Of a stretch of DNA of 64,000 bases, positions 8,813 to 17,832 are shown piece after piece. The notes under the pieces are model-generated. The model worked only from the letters and a program-made list of their open reading frames with translations, did not search any database and had not been told where the DNA came from. The translations under genes and the position numbers were made by a program. Location: assembly GCA_015277795.1 (NCBI GenBank), contig CP063848.1, positions 2,852,001 through 2,916,000 of the forward strand. The letters are read 5' to 3'. Numbering within the stretch: the stretch's first letter is position 1; each line of letters begins with the position of its first letter. Source of the DNA: Massilia sp. UMI-21. GTDB lineage: Bacteria > Pseudomonadota > Gammaproteobacteria > Burkholderiales > Burkholderiaceae_D.

Positions 8813-11653
8813 CTACTTGTCGCTACCGCCACGCAGCAAACCAATGTCGGCCAGGTGCATCGCTTCACGCGCAATCAGTTCGGACTTGCCATCGGCGCCG
8901 CTACGCGCCTTCATACTCGACCCGTCACTCAGCGATATATCCATGCTCGTGTCCCGGACGATTCCGCCCATGACCGGCTCGCCGTCTTCCACCCGGGTTG
9001 AAGACGGATAGCGCAGCTCGAACTTCTGGTCCGCTCCTTCGCTGTTGAAGGTCGGACGCAGAGGCGTCATCGTTTCCGGTCCATCGTAGAGGTAGTCCGG
9101 TGCATGGAACTGGATGGGATGCTTGCTGCCGATGACAAACACACCATCACCCATCCGAATGAAGGAGCCGTCGCCCACCACCAGGTGCAGTGCCTTCGCC
9201 GAGACGGTTACCACCCCGTCGCTGGCGGTCAGCTGCATGTTCTTGCCCGAGTCGATACTGGTGTCATCGTGCTGGCTCTGGATGACCAGCTTGCCGTTAT
9301 GGGCGATTGCGTTCAGCCCGCCGTGCTGTGCGAAGAGCGATATGCCCTTGCCGGCATTCACGGTGAAGCGCTGGCCAGCTGCTAGCTGCACGTGCTGCTG
9401 CGCGACCGTGTCGATGTTCCTCGCCGAGTAGCTGACGATCGCCTTGGAGCTGGCAAAGCCGATGCCCGCCGGCGACGTCACGCCGATCACCGGCTCGCGC
9501 GGCGCAGGCGCGTTCGGCGCGGTGTTGCTGCTGTCTTCCCAGTTCTTGAAGCGTGCCAGCAGTTCGTCCTGTTCCTTGGCGTCAGCCTGCAGGCCGTTGT
9601 GTTCGGCCGCATAGCTCCCGAGAGACGCGAAAAGCTCGCCGCACTCGCGCATCATGCCGAGGAACTCGCCCCGTTCCAATTGGCCGCCCTTGGAAGTTGC
9701 GGCGCCCAACAGCTTCCAGGCGCTCAGGAAGATCCCACGCGCAGCGTGCAAGGCGATCGCTTCACTGGTGCGCAGCTCGGCCCCCTCGCCCCTCGGTGCG
9801 GCCTGGCCGTCCTGCCGCAACTCGGTGAGGAAACCGAGATTCAGCTCAGTCGTCGCGTGGTCGCTCGCGAGCTGGGCGCTGATTTCTCGTGGCGTGTCGT
9901 CGAACCGTAACTGGTTTCCGCGGTGGCCGTGCACTTCACGGCTGCGCAGGCCCGATTGATACCGTGTGGCGGGCAGTGCAGCTTCGTGCCGAAACGCCGG
10001 GGGAGGCGCAACGGCGTTGTAAAGCTGGCCAACGATGATGGGTTTGTCCGGGTCGCCCCCCGCCCAGTCGACCAGTACCTCGGTGCCGACCGGCGGCAAC
10101 AATCTGGCCCCGCATTGCGTGCCGCTACCGGGACCGTTGCCGGCCCAATTCGAGGCCACGCGGACCCACGCCGAGTCACGGTCGGAACCGGAAGCGCCGG
10201 CGCCACCTGCATGGGTATGGTCCTGCGGCCTTGCGGCTGGAAAGCGCACCTTCACCCGACCCATGTCGTCGCACCATACGTCCTCGCCGGGCGGGCCAAC
10301 CACGATGGCGGTTTGAATTTGAGGACGCCTCAGGACGCGACGCGGCGGAACGATGCGCACTCCCCGCCGGACGCAGGAAAAGCGCGTCTTGTAGCCGGAT
10401 CGCTCCCCGCTGCCTGCTGCCGGAGTGCCGTCGTCGGCCTGCTTCCAGCCATTCCGGTTGAACAGGCGCTCGACTCGGGCGCTAATGTCGACCGGCAGGT
10501 TGTTGTGAGCCACTATTCGCTGCTCAGTGATGACAAATTCCCGTTCTTTCTGCGGATGCATGTCGATCTCCGGATGCCCCGCGAGACAGAACCACTCACC
10601 GACAGCCAGATCACGCACACCTCCTTCGCCGTGAAAGGACTTCGAGACGTACTCGAAGCGCGCCATCTGGACGTCGCCTAGCGCGGTCAAATCCAGCGCC
10701 GTGTCGCCCAGGTGTGGCGCCGCGACATAGTACTCTTCGATGCCTGCCGCCAATCGGTTGCCAAGCTCGCCCTGATCCGCCCGGGACTGGGATTGCGCCG
10801 TTGTGATTGGCGTCGCGGCGGGACTCCTGTAATCGGGGCTGTACACAGAGAATCTGCCGGGCTGCAGATTGCGCTCGGCACTCCAGTCTGTGATGGCGTC
10901 ACGCTCTTCGGTCGCGGCATCCCGGTGGAAGCGCACGCTCCCCGCTTCGTTCTGGCGAAGGCAAGCTGGGTCGTCGAAGAGCACAAGAGTGTGTCCGATC
11001 GCACTCTTTGGTTGACTGCCGGCGGCGACCTCCCGTTCGGGAAGCCCGGGGCGAAAGAACCAGGCGATTCCGCGCCGCTGCATCAGGCGCCGAAGGAACA
11101 CTGCATCCGATTCGTTGTGCTGCATGGTGAATTCGCGCTGCGGCAGCCTTCCGTTCAATAGGCTCGCATGGATGTCGAGGTCGAACGTGGCCGCAAGAAG
11201 CGGATTGTTGGAACGCCACTCCGCGATGAGGGTCTCGACGATGTCCAGCTCGCTCATGTTTCGGAATATTCGCGTATTCACGCGGTTTTCCATCACTGAC
11301 AGCGCGTCGCGCATGACCAGCTGATAGGTTGCCAGTCCACCGTCGCTCTGGCCTGACAAGGCGCCGGTAACGATGCCGCACAGGCGACGCAACTGCCCTC
11401 TGTCTGTGACGATTTGCAGCTCCGCAGGCATCCCGATGAAGTTCTTGAGAGCGAGGGATGCACTCTCGGCGAGGCACAGGATCCGAAACTCGAAGCCGCC
11501 ACATATTGCTTCGTGACCGGTGATTTTCTGGGCTAGCAGCTGTCCATCCGGCTTGTCGCCAGCATGATCCAGCATGAGCCGGATCGGCCTGTTCTGTGTC
11601 GAAAGGAGATACTGGGCCAGGTCGGCAATTCGCGCGGTGTCAAACTCTGCCAT
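8813..11653 (-). CDS. vgrG: VgrG (TssI) type VI secretion spike protein with DUF2345 tail
   Basis: A 946-aa spike protein. The N-terminal 450 residues match the gp27/VgrG fold (IRLMLDHAGD, LLAQKITGHE, MQHNESDAVFLRRLMQRR). The gp5 OB-fold region carries the VgrG signature GRVKVRFPAARPQDHTHAGG and the segment DSAWVRVASNWAG. The rest is a DUF2345 beta-helix extension, with repeats such as KNMQLTASDGVVTVSA near the end. VgrG trimers form the puncturing needle. The cassette has no structural T6SS genes, so it relies on a secretion apparatus encoded elsewhere. AAGGGAAAC lies before the ATG. No enzymatic C-terminal domain is seen. Confidence 0.93.
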   Translation of the reverse strand: MAEFDTARIADLAQYLLSTQNRPIRLMLDHAGDKPDGQLLAQKITGHEAICGGFEFRILCLAESASLALKNFIGMPAELQIVTDRGQLRRLCGIVTGALSGQSDGGLATYQLVMRDALSVMENRVNTRIFRNMSELDIVETLIAEWRSNNPLLAATFDLDIHASLLNGRLPQREFTMQHNESDAVFLRRLMQRRGIAWFFRPGLPEREVAAGSQPKSAIGHTLVLFDDPACLRQNEAGSVRFHRDAATEERDAITDWSAERNLQPGRFSVYSPDYRSPAATPITTAQSQSRADQGELGNRLAAGIEEYYVAAPHLGDTALDLTALGDVQMARFEYVSKSFHGEGGVRDLAVGEWFCLAGHPEIDMHPQKEREFVITEQRIVAHNNLPVDISARVERLFNRNGWKQADDGTPAAGSGERSGYKTRFSCVRRGVRIVPPRRVLRRPQIQTAIVVGPPGEDVWCDDMGRVKVRFPAARPQDHTHAGGAGASGSDRDSAWVRVASNWAGNGPGSGTQCGARLLPPVGTEVLVDWAGGDPDKPIIVGQLYNAVAPPPAFRHEAALPATRYQSGLRSREVHGHRGNQLRFDDTPREISAQLASDHATTELNLGFLTELRQDGQAAPRGEGAELRTSEAIALHAARGIFLSAWKLLGAATSKGGQLERGEFLGMMRECGELFASLGSYAAEHNGLQADAKEQDELLARFKNWEDSSNTAPNAPAPREPVIGVTSPAGIGFASSKAIVSYSARNIDTVAQQHVQLAAGQRFTVNAGKGISLFAQHGGLNAIAHNGKLVIQSQHDDTSIDSGKNMQLTASDGVVTVSAKALHLVVGDGSFIRMGDGVFVIGSKHPIQFHAPDYLYDGPETMTPLRPTFNSEGADQKFELRYPSSTRVEDGEPVMGGIVRDTSMDISLSDGSSMKARSGADGKSELIAREAMHLADIGLLRGGSDK

Positions 11654-12263
11654 ATGTTGTTTCCCTTTACGGGGTTCCCGTCCATTTACTGACAGGAAAG
11701 GGATTATGTTTATTCTTCTACTAAGGAAATACTGCCAACTTCGCTCTACGGTTCGTAAGCACGAAAGCAGGATTATTAGTGTGGCAATGCCCCTGTATGC
11801 TGTGGCGCCGCAAGTTGCATGGGAAACGGGGTCTCGGGCACCTCAAGGTATCGAGTCCCAGGCCAGACGGTGGCGACAGTTAGTACCGTCGAGCCATCGG
11901 AAGTCCAACTGGAGGACATCCTGAACTGACTTATCTGGTAGTAGTATCCGTCAAGCAACCATACACGCATTGCTCAGCCGCAGTTAGGGACAGGAGCTAG
12001 GACAGATAGTGCTACCTACGAACAACACTGGATAGCAGCGGACGCCGAATCATTCGCCAGGGCGAGCGATATGATTAGCTAAGAACTCCCCGCCACAAAC
12101 TAGCCAATACTCACCACTTTCAACAAGTACGCACCGAACTTGCCAGAGCAGCGGCCCTTCTCTCAGCTACCGTTAGAAATTGGTCTTTGCTACACTACTA
12201 GTCAGCAATAATGGACTGCCGGTCGAGCTAGTCGCTTTTTAACCTTGGTAAGGAGGTTCTGGT
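11654..12263. other. Intergenic region, divergent between vgrG and the 12.3-kb gene
   Basis: About 610 bp without a supported gene. A 64-codon minus frame at 11776-11970 starts MRVWLLDGYYYQ but has no clear ribosome site or family match. The remainder is AT-richer than the coding DNA and should contain promoters for vgrG (minus) and the TTG-start gene (plus), but no confident -35/-10 pair was identified. Confidence 0.4.
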
Positions 12264-12797
12264 TTGCGAGTGCCCGACATCGAATTGACCGAGCGCGAGA
12301 CCGCGCTCTTGAACCAAATCAGGTTCCGCTATTCATCGCATGATGAGCTCCGCGCGTCCCTTATGCCGATGGCCGGCCTGACGGAGTCTTTATTGGAACG
12401 CGGAGCCATTCCCGAGGTGCGGCTTTTATATTTCACCGATCCCGAGCGAAATCCAGGAGGGCGCGGGAAATCCCGTCAGCAGGTTTTCGAGAATAACGGC
12501 ACCTCAGGCACTGAAATCTATGCTCATGGGAATTTCCTGAAGTTTCTCGAATATTTCATTTATGGTCCAGCCCTTCCGCCGAATATCGTTGCGAAATTCA
12601 CGGAGGCCATGTCGTTCTCCGGGTATTTGACCGCTGGGGACATCAATGACCTGGCTCCTGCTGCACGTGCCGCTGTGCGATCAGCTCGGCTTATTCCTCA
12701 TGAGGCGGCGGAAGAGTTCCACAAGTTAGCGCTTGAGTGCGGCGCAATGCCGTCTAGTGCTGAAAGTATCCGGAAGTCGATCCTGACTGTGCGCTAG
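12264..12797 (+). CDS. Hypothetical protein, 177 aa
   Basis: The family is not recognised. The start is TTG at 12264, supported by a strong AGGAGG 7 nt upstream; there is no ATG nearby. The protein is soluble, mixed alpha/beta by composition, with no signal peptide, membrane span or cysteine cluster (one Cys). Landmarks are FRYSSHDELRASL, YFTDPERNPGGRG and a helical C-terminal half (AAEEFHKLALECG). It stands alone between the T6SS cassette and the copper operon, convergent with the latter. It could be an accessory-region orphan or part of a defence element, but nothing in the sequence fixes this. Confidence 0.6.
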   Translation: MRVPDIELTERETALLNQIRFRYSSHDELRASLMPMAGLTESLLERGAIPEVRLLYFTDPERNPGGRGKSRQQVFENNGTSGTEIYAHGNFLKFLEYFIYGPALPPNIVAKFTEAMSFSGYLTAGDINDLAPAARAAVRSARLIPHEAAEEFHKLALECGAMPSSAESIRKSILTVR

Positions 12798-12896
12798 CGC
12801 CTAGCTTCCAGCGACCTTGCGACCGGGCGAATACTCCTCATGCGCCAGAGCACGTTGTGAGCCCGCCCGCAGCCGGCCAATGTGCGAAATTGCGCC

Positions 12897-13082
12897 CTAC
12901 CTGCTCTTGCCAGCCCTGCCAGGCTTTCTTCTGCCGCGCGTATTGGCTTCTTTCGCCCGGCCTTTGCGACCACGACGTCGCTGGATCTCGCCGTAAGCAA
13001 TGAACCCGGCGGCGATGATGCCGAAGATGACCCCGACCAGTACCGTCAGGCCGACCATCTCGTCGGTAACAACGAAGTTCAT
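12897..13082 (-). CDS. Small single-span membrane protein (61 aa), end of copper operon
   Basis: One hydrophobic segment (about residues 10-30, [20 protein letters not shown]) is followed by a very basic tail ([11 protein letters not shown] to GRAGKSR). Its ATG overlaps the stop of the Cu+ ATPase (ATGA), so translation is coupled. The layout, a short N-terminus, one span and an Arg/Lys-rich cytosolic tail, is repeated by the 61-aa protein at 61520-61705 in the zinc island. It may be a small partner or stabiliser of the transporter; no family was recognised. Confidence 0.65.
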   Translation of the reverse strand: MNFVVTDEMVGLTVLVGVIFGIIAAGFIAYGEIQRRRGRKGRAKEANTRGRRKPGRAGKSR

Positions 13083-15499
13083 GCGGTGCTTCCCCTCAAG
13101 CGTAGTGCATTGCCGATCACCGACACCGAGCTTAAGCTCATGGCCAGCGCCGCGATCATCGGCGAAAGGAGTTGCCCGGTAAAGGGATAAAGAAGGCCTG
13201 CAGCTAGCGGAATTCCCATGGCGTTGTAAATAAAGGCAAAGCCGAGATTCTGCCTCATGTTGCGTACAGTCTCCAGCGAAAGGAGTCGCGATCGCGCAAT
13301 CGCACGCAAGTCGCCTTTGATGAGGGTAACGTGAGCGGAGTTGATCGCGACGTCGGTACCAGTACCCATCGCAATCCCGACGTCCGCCTTCGCCAGCGCC
13401 GGCGCATCGTTGATGCCATCGCCGGCCATCGCGACAATCTTGCCCTGTTGCTGCAGCCGTTCGACCAGGGCCAGCTTGTCCTGCGGTTTGACCTCGCCGT
13501 AGACGTCCGAAATGCCGAGCTTTGCAGCGACCGCCTTTGCCGTGGTGACGCCATCGCCGGTCGCCATCACCACGGTCATGCCAGCGTCGCGCAGGGTTGC
13601 CAGGGCTTCCGGCGTCGTCTCCTTGACGGGGTCCGACACTGCGATCAGGCCCACGAGCTTTCCTTGTAGTGCCAGGTACATCACGCTTGCACCGACATGT
13701 CGAAGCTCTTCCGCGGCCTTTTGTAGCGGCGTCCAGTCAACCTTCTCAATGTCCATGAGCGCGGTGTTGCCCAATGCAACCCACTCACCCTGCACGGTCC
13801 CGCGGACACCGATCCCGCTGGACGATTCGAAGTTCTCAGGCTTGTGCAGCGGCAGATTCCGCCTGCGTGCCTCAGCGACGATGGCATGTGCCAGCGGATG
13901 CTCGCTACCCTGGTCGATGCTGGCGGCGATCCGAAGCACATCCTCTTCCTGGAATCCGGATGCGGCGATCGCGCGGTCGAACGCAGGCTTTCCTTCTGTG
14001 AGCGTACCGGTCTTGTCGACAATGATCGTGTCGACCTTTCGCATTGCTTCGATTGCCGCAGCGTCGCGGAACAGCACGCCCTGGGTGGCCGCGCGGCCTG
14101 TCGCGGCCATGATCGACATCGGCGTCGCCAGTCCCAATGCACAGGGACAGGCGATGATCAGGACCGCGACGGCATTCACGAACCCATAGACCCAGCTGGG
14201 TTCCGGCCCGAACAGGCCCCACCCCAGCAGGGTGAGGAGCGCGACGACGACGACGACCGTGACAAAATAGCCGGCGACCACGTCAGCCAGGCGCTGCATG
14301 GGCGCCCGCGAACGCTGCGCCTGCGCGACCATCTGCACGATCTGCGACAACATGGTCTGCGACCCCACGCGCTCGGAACGGATGACGAGACTGCCGCTCG
14401 TATTGATGGTCGCGCCGATCACCTTGTCGCCCGGCCGCTTTGTCACCGGCAGCGGTTCGCCGGTGAGCATGGCTTCGTCCACTGCGCTTTCGCCCTCCAG
14501 GACCACCCCATCAACCGGTACCTTCTCGCCAGGCCTGACCCGCAGCGAGTCGCCGATGTGGACGTGCGAAAGTTCGACGTCTTCTTCGGTTCCGTCCGCA
14601 CGAATCCGCCTGGCCGTTTTCGGCGTCAGGCCGAGCAAGGATTTGATCGCCGCCGAAGTTTGCGAACGTGCGCGCAACTCAAGGATCTGGCCGAGCAGGG
14701 TCAGCGAAATGATGACGGCGGCGGCCTCGTAGTACACGCCAATGCGGCCATGCATCGCAAAGCTCGGCGGAAACAGGCCTGGAAACAGAGTCGCGACCAC
14801 GCTGTAGCCGTACGCTGCGGCGACCCCGATACTGATCAGGGTCCACATGTTGGGACTGCGATTCTTGAGCGACTGCGCCCCACGGACGAAGAAGGGCCAG
14901 CCGGCCCACAGGACGACAGGCGTGCTGAGAGCGAGCTCAATCCAGCTCTGGTATGCAAGCCCTCCGCTGAAGATCCGGTGCCCTGCCATCGCCAGGACGG
15001 TGACAACGATGGTCAGCGGCAGCGTCCACCGGAAGCGACGGCGGAAGTCCACCAACTCCGGATTCTCTTCCTCCTCCAGCGATGGCAGCATCGGCTCCAG
15101 CGACATTCCGCAAATCGGGCAGTTGCCTGGCGTGGATTGCTGGATTTCCGGATGCATCGGGCAGGTGTAAATCGTCCCCGGCGGCGCCTCCGGCATGGCG
15201 GCAGAGGCAGCTTTCTCTGTATAGCTGGTGGGATTGGCGCGAAACTTGTCCATGCATTTCACGCTGCAGAAGTGATAGGGAGTTCCTTCGTGCTCGATGC
15301 GTCGATCCGGCCGGTCTGCAACGCTCATCCCGCATACCGGATCGGTATAGGGCTTATCCGACGAAGTGGACGGATAATGCTGGGATCCACCGGGCATACC
15401 TTCGCCAGAGTTGGCGTTGCCGGCATGATGCTCATGCGAGTGGTGACATTCCTGATTCTTATGCTGGTGACCGGCGTGATCATGCATTTCATTTTTCAT
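13079..15499 (-). CDS. copA: Copper-exporting P1B-type ATPase with YHS and metal-binding N-domains
   Basis: An 806-aa inner-membrane pump that moves Cu+ out of the cytosol. The N-terminus has a His-rich head ([10 protein letters not shown]), a YHS domain (DPVCGM at 53-58, FCSVKC at 77-82) and a heavy-metal-binding box (CPMHPEI 113-119, CPICGM 127-132). The P1B core follows: membrane CPC at 451-453, DKTGT phosphorylation loop at 495-499, and a hinge [16 protein letters not shown]. The CPC motif and the context point to copper or silver. The gene sits in a CueR-type operon between a ferredoxin and a small membrane protein. The symbol is used for function; cupA or silP-like names would also fit. 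Confidence 0.93.
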   Translation of the reverse strand: MKNEMHDHAGHQHKNQECHHSHEHHAGNANSGEGMPGGSQHYPSTSSDKPYTDPVCGMSVADRPDRRIEHEGTPYHFCSVKCMDKFRANPTSYTEKAASAAMPEAPPGTIYTCPMHPEIQQSTPGNCPICGMSLEPMLPSLEEEENPELVDFRRRFRWTLPLTIVVTVLAMAGHRIFSGGLAYQSWIELALSTPVVLWAGWPFFVRGAQSLKNRSPNMWTLISIGVAAAYGYSVVATLFPGLFPPSFAMHGRIGVYYEAAAVIISLTLLGQILELRARSQTSAAIKSLLGLTPKTARRIRADGTEEDVELSHVHIGDSLRVRPGEKVPVDGVVLEGESAVDEAMLTGEPLPVTKRPGDKVIGATINTSGSLVIRSERVGSQTMLSQIVQMVAQAQRSRAPMQRLADVVAGYFVTVVVVVALLTLLGWGLFGPEPSWVYGFVNAVAVLIIACPCALGLATPMSIMAATGRAATQGVLFRDAAAIEAMRKVDTIIVDKTGTLTEGKPAFDRAIAASGFQEEDVLRIAASIDQGSEHPLAHAIVAEARRRNLPLHKPENFESSSGIGVRGTVQGEWVALGNTALMDIEKVDWTPLQKAAEELRHVGASVMYLALQGKLVGLIAVSDPVKETTPEALATLRDAGMTVVMATGDGVTTAKAVAAKLGISDVYGEVKPQDKLALVERLQQQGKIVAMAGDGINDAPALAKADVGIAMGTGTDVAINSAHVTLIKGDLRAIARSRLLSLETVRNMRQNLGFAFIYNAMGIPLAAGLLYPFTGQLLSPMIAALAMSLSSVSVIGNALRLRGSTA

Positions 15500-15572
15500 G
15501 GCAGCTCCAGTAAAAAGCGACTGAGGTTCTCGCGCGGCCCACTTGTCGCAAGCGGTGCGCGGCCTGTTATGC

Positions 15573-15911
15573 CTATCCGTTTTCCTTGGCGTGATTCAGC
15601 GAATACCGTGGAATCTCGACCGTAAGATCCGCCTCCGCGACAATCGCCTGGCACGACAGACGGGACAAGTGCTCCACGCCCCAAGCCCGGTCAAGCATGT
15701 CTTCCTCATTGTCGCTGGCTTGCGCGAGAGATGGGAAACCCTCCCGTACGATGACGTGACATGTCGTGCAGGCACCAACCTTGCCGCAGGCATGCTCGAT
15801 GTCGATGTCGTTTTCGAGCAGCGCATCGCAAATGCTGGTGCCGGGAGTGGCTTCGATCGACGCCCCGGATGGTACGCAATCCGGATGCGGCAGTACGGTA
15901 ATTCTAGGCAT
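15573..15911 (-). CDS. [2Fe-2S] ferredoxin, ISC/adrenodoxin type, in copper operon
   Basis: A 112-aa cytosolic ferredoxin. Cysteines C42, C48, C51 and C87 ([12 protein letters not shown], then LSCQA) have the spacing of vertebrate/ISC-type [2Fe-2S] ferredoxins. The start at 15911 is backed by AAGGAG 7 nt upstream; a longer frame from 15932 is less likely. Its ATG overlaps the stop of the preceding 66-aa ORF by 8 bp and the ATPase follows 73 bp later, so it belongs to the copper operon. Fe-S clusters are a main target of Cu+ toxicity, so a copper-induced ferredoxin could replace damaged protein or support reduction. That role is inference. Confidence 0.88.
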   Translation of the reverse strand: MPRITVLPHPDCVPSGASIEATPGTSICDALLENDIDIEHACGKVGACTTCHVIVREGFPSLAQASDNEEDMLDRAWGVEHLSRLSCQAIVAEADLTVEIPRYSLNHAKENG

Positions 15912-16104
15912 GTGCCAACTCCTTCCCGGCACTTGGGCTTCGGTATCGGCAGAAGAGACAGCGCGAGGTCGCTGTCGCCGTCTCCGAACCGGACACCGCG
16001 CTCGTTACCTGTTTCGACCCCACCGGATCGTGCAGGCCTGTGCTGGACATTGCTGTTACGCGATCGGCGGAACGGTGGGCCTCGCGGCCAATGGACTCAT
16101 ACAT
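15904..16104 (-). CDS. Small ORF (66 aa) with a Cys-x2-Cys pair, first gene of the copper operon
   Basis: Starts MYESIGREAHRS at ATG 16104, with GGAGG 7 nt upstream and a CueR-type promoter ending about 30 nt before it. It ends with SRCLFCRYRS and a short basic tail. Its stop overlaps the ferredoxin start by 8 bp (ATGCCTAG), a layout typical of translational coupling. There is no signal peptide. It could be a small cytosolic copper-binding or leader protein. The Ser/Thr/Ala-rich middle is low in complexity, so a coding role is likely but not proven. Confidence 0.55.
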   Translation of the reverse strand: MYESIGREAHRSADRVTAMSSTGLHDPVGSKQVTSAVSGSETATATSRCLFCRYRSPSAGKELAHA

Positions 16105-16132
16105 AAGACGCCTCCGGAAAGTGGACCATTCC

Positions 16133-16163
16133 ACTGTAAACCTTCCAATGATGGAAAGGTCAA
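16133..16163 (-). promoter_or_regulatory. CueR-type copper-responsive promoter
   Basis: On the minus strand -35 TTGACC (16163-16158) and -10 TACAGT (16138-16133) are separated by 19 bp, the long spacer used by MerR-family activators. Between them lies a near-perfect dyad (ACCTTTCCA and TGGAAGGT) that matches CueR/CopZ-operon boxes. It drives the 66-aa ORF, ferredoxin, copA and the small membrane gene. No cueR gene is in the window, so the regulator must be elsewhere. Confidence 0.8.
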
Positions 16164-16210
16164 GCGAATTTTCCGCTGAACGAAGCGCAGGTTGGGGTGC
16201 ACACCATCCA

Positions 16211-16240
16211 GGTTGAAACGGCTTTGCAGCCGCTTCAACC
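16211..16240 (-). terminator. Hairpin 3' of the DUF305 gene
   Basis: GGTTGAA-A-CGGCT / AGCCG-C-TTCAACC forms a 12-bp stem with one internal mismatch and a 4-nt loop, 11 bp after the DUF305 stop. It has no T-tract on the minus strand, so it could be a weak terminator or an mRNA 3'-end stabiliser that also separates this operon from the CueR promoter. Confidence 0.5.
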
Positions 16241-16250
16241 CTTTCCTCGG

Positions 16251-16973
16251 TCAGAACTCATTGTCCTTCCGTTTGTCGCCTGTCATCGGCACAAAACCAC
16301 AGTCTGAGTAGCGCTTGCACAGCATCTCGCGCATATCGTTGATTCCGTTCTTCTGAACGACCACGATGTTTTCGCAGTAACGCCGTAAACCGTCATGGTT
16401 CAGGTCGCTCTTCACTGTACAGTGCAGGCTCGGTGCAAGCGCACCCAGGTGGTGGTTACTGAACGATCTCAGGAAGACCTGGTTGAACTGTGCCCCAGCC
16501 GGCGTCGCCTCGAGCATGGCGATCATTCGTCTTCCATCGGCCGTGAGCTGCGGCTGATATTGGATGCCGTACCACTCCCTCAGGAAGCGCTGGGCACGGC
16601 CAATCTCTTCGCGCTGCTCCCGGTTGCCCATGCGCGCCATCGACTTGATCTCGTCATCGCTCGCCTTGGGCGGTGTCGCATTGAAGCCAGGGGTCGGCGA
16701 TGTCCCTTCCTGGGGAGCGACGACCTGCGCGTCCCGGGTCAGGTCCGTGCCGGCCGCCAGCTCCGTCATCCGCAGGGCGGAGTAATGGTGATTAATAATA
16801 AAGACGAGGTAGTTCTTTTCGAACTGAGCGGTCGCTCCCCTGCCTGGCCCCTCGGCATGCGCCACGCCCATGCCGGGCACGAGCAGGCTCAAGCCCAGTG
16901 CGAGACTACGGCCGAGCACACGAATGTTGCCGACACCGGAAGAACTAGTAATCTGCTTGGTTGCGGTTTCCAT
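16251..16973 (-). CDS. Exported DUF305-family protein
   Basis: 240 aa from ATG 16973 (AAAGGAG precedes it). The N-terminus is an extended signal peptide (VLGRSLALGLSLLVPGMGVAHA). The mature part has DUF305 features: FIINHHYSALRMTELA at the start and FLRSFSNHHLGALAP later, each with paired histidines. Four cysteines lie near the C-terminus. DUF305 proteins are ferritin-like helical periplasmic proteins often found with copper genes (CopM in cyanobacteria binds copper). It is 29 bp downstream of the PEP-CTERM gene on the same strand. A role in periplasmic metal binding is inferred from context. Confidence 0.75.
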   Translation of the reverse strand: METATKQITSSSGVGNIRVLGRSLALGLSLLVPGMGVAHAEGPGRGATAQFEKNYLVFIINHHYSALRMTELAAGTDLTRDAQVVAPQEGTSPTPGFNATPPKASDDEIKSMARMGNREQREEIGRAQRFLREWYGIQYQPQLTADGRRMIAMLEATPAGAQFNQVFLRSFSNHHLGALAPSLHCTVKSDLNHDGLRRYCENIVVVQKNGINDMREMLCKRYSDCGFVPMTGDKRKDNEF

Positions 16974-17002
16974 GTTTGCTCCTTTGAATGATTGAGAACA
17001 AC

Positions 17003-17671
17003 TCATTTGGACGACGTGAAGGCAGCGCATCGCCGGCGCCGTAAAGAGCAGGCTGCGACTCCTGCCCCCACTAGGAACATCGCGTATGACGATGGTTCCG
17101 GCACTGCAAGGACAACATTGTTCGAAGTCGCCCAGTAGACATTTCCTTGTTCGCCAATCGTGCTCAGCGAGACCTCGGTCAAAGGCGCGGTCGACAGGAA
17201 TCCGAGGAACGAGGTTGGCGACGATCCATCGAGCGTATAGCTCGCGATACTTGATCCATCCATTGCCGTGAGCTCGATCGTGCGCCCGGGTACATAGCTG
17301 CCATAGGCATCGGTCGCAAAGAAGCTGCCGCCAAAGCCGAACACCCCAGGTGAAAACGCGTTGAAGCGCACGACATCCGCGGCAAGCGTCGGCGCCAGAT
17401 AGACGTCGCCTTCATTCATCACTGGGAAAAAGCCGCCGCCTGCTGGCCCCGCATTGATCCGATACCCGTGTGCACCTGCGGTACGCGAGAGCTGGGCTTC
17501 CAGTGCGGAGGCTGGAAGGTCGTCAAAGCGATCGGTCCCGGTCGCCGACACTGCCGAAAGGAACGACGCCTCGCTGGTGAAGATAGTGATGTCAGCACGT
17601 GCTGGCATCACGACTGATAATAGAAGCGCTGCCAGCAGAGCCGGCTTAGGCAATGCGTTATTGCTTTTCAT
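17003..17671 (-). CDS. PEP-CTERM sorted exported protein
   Basis: 222 aa with an N-terminal signal peptide (ALLAALLLSVVMPARA) and a classical C-terminal sorting tail: VPEPSS, a hydrophobic span (YAMFLVGAGVAACSL) and a basic end RRRR. Such proteins are processed by exosortase and usually reach the surface or the exopolysaccharide matrix. The middle is a Gly/Ser-rich beta-type domain (GVFGFGGSFFATDAYGSYVP) without recognised catalytic residues. It precedes the DUF305 gene by 29 bp and may share its transcript. Any link to copper is only by position. Confidence 0.85.
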   Translation of the reverse strand: MKSNNALPKPALLAALLLSVVMPARADITIFTSEASFLSAVSATGTDRFDDLPASALEAQLSRTAGAHGYRINAGPAGGGFFPVMNEGDVYLAPTLAADVVRFNAFSPGVFGFGGSFFATDAYGSYVPGRTIELTAMDGSSIASYTLDGSSPTSFLGFLSTAPLTEVSLSTIGEQGNVYWATSNNVVLAVPEPSSYAMFLVGAGVAACSLRRRRCAAFTSSK

Positions 17672-17832
17672 GTTCTACCTCATTGCTCAGTTGTTGATGC
17701 GAACGCCACCGTGCCCGCGCGGATACGCGCGGACCTGCAGCTTCGTAATTAAGCTGAAACACCTTGCGGCCCTGCACCGCTTGGATAACTGCGACGCGAG
17801 GGCGAGACACAAGGATGGAACGGCCTGCTGAG

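Noticed and set aside
7699..8973. Plus-strand open frame of 424 codons opposite the lipase
   Set aside because: Antisense to a gene with clear catalytic motifs; the translation has no recognisable fold.
11776..11970. Minus-strand frame of 64 codons in the vgrG upstream gap
   Set aside because: No ribosome site, no family, and it would lie in the probable promoter region.
13844..15625. Plus-strand open frame of 593 codons opposite the copper ATPase
   Set aside because: Shadow of the ATPase; rich in Arg, His and Gln as expected from the complementary codons.
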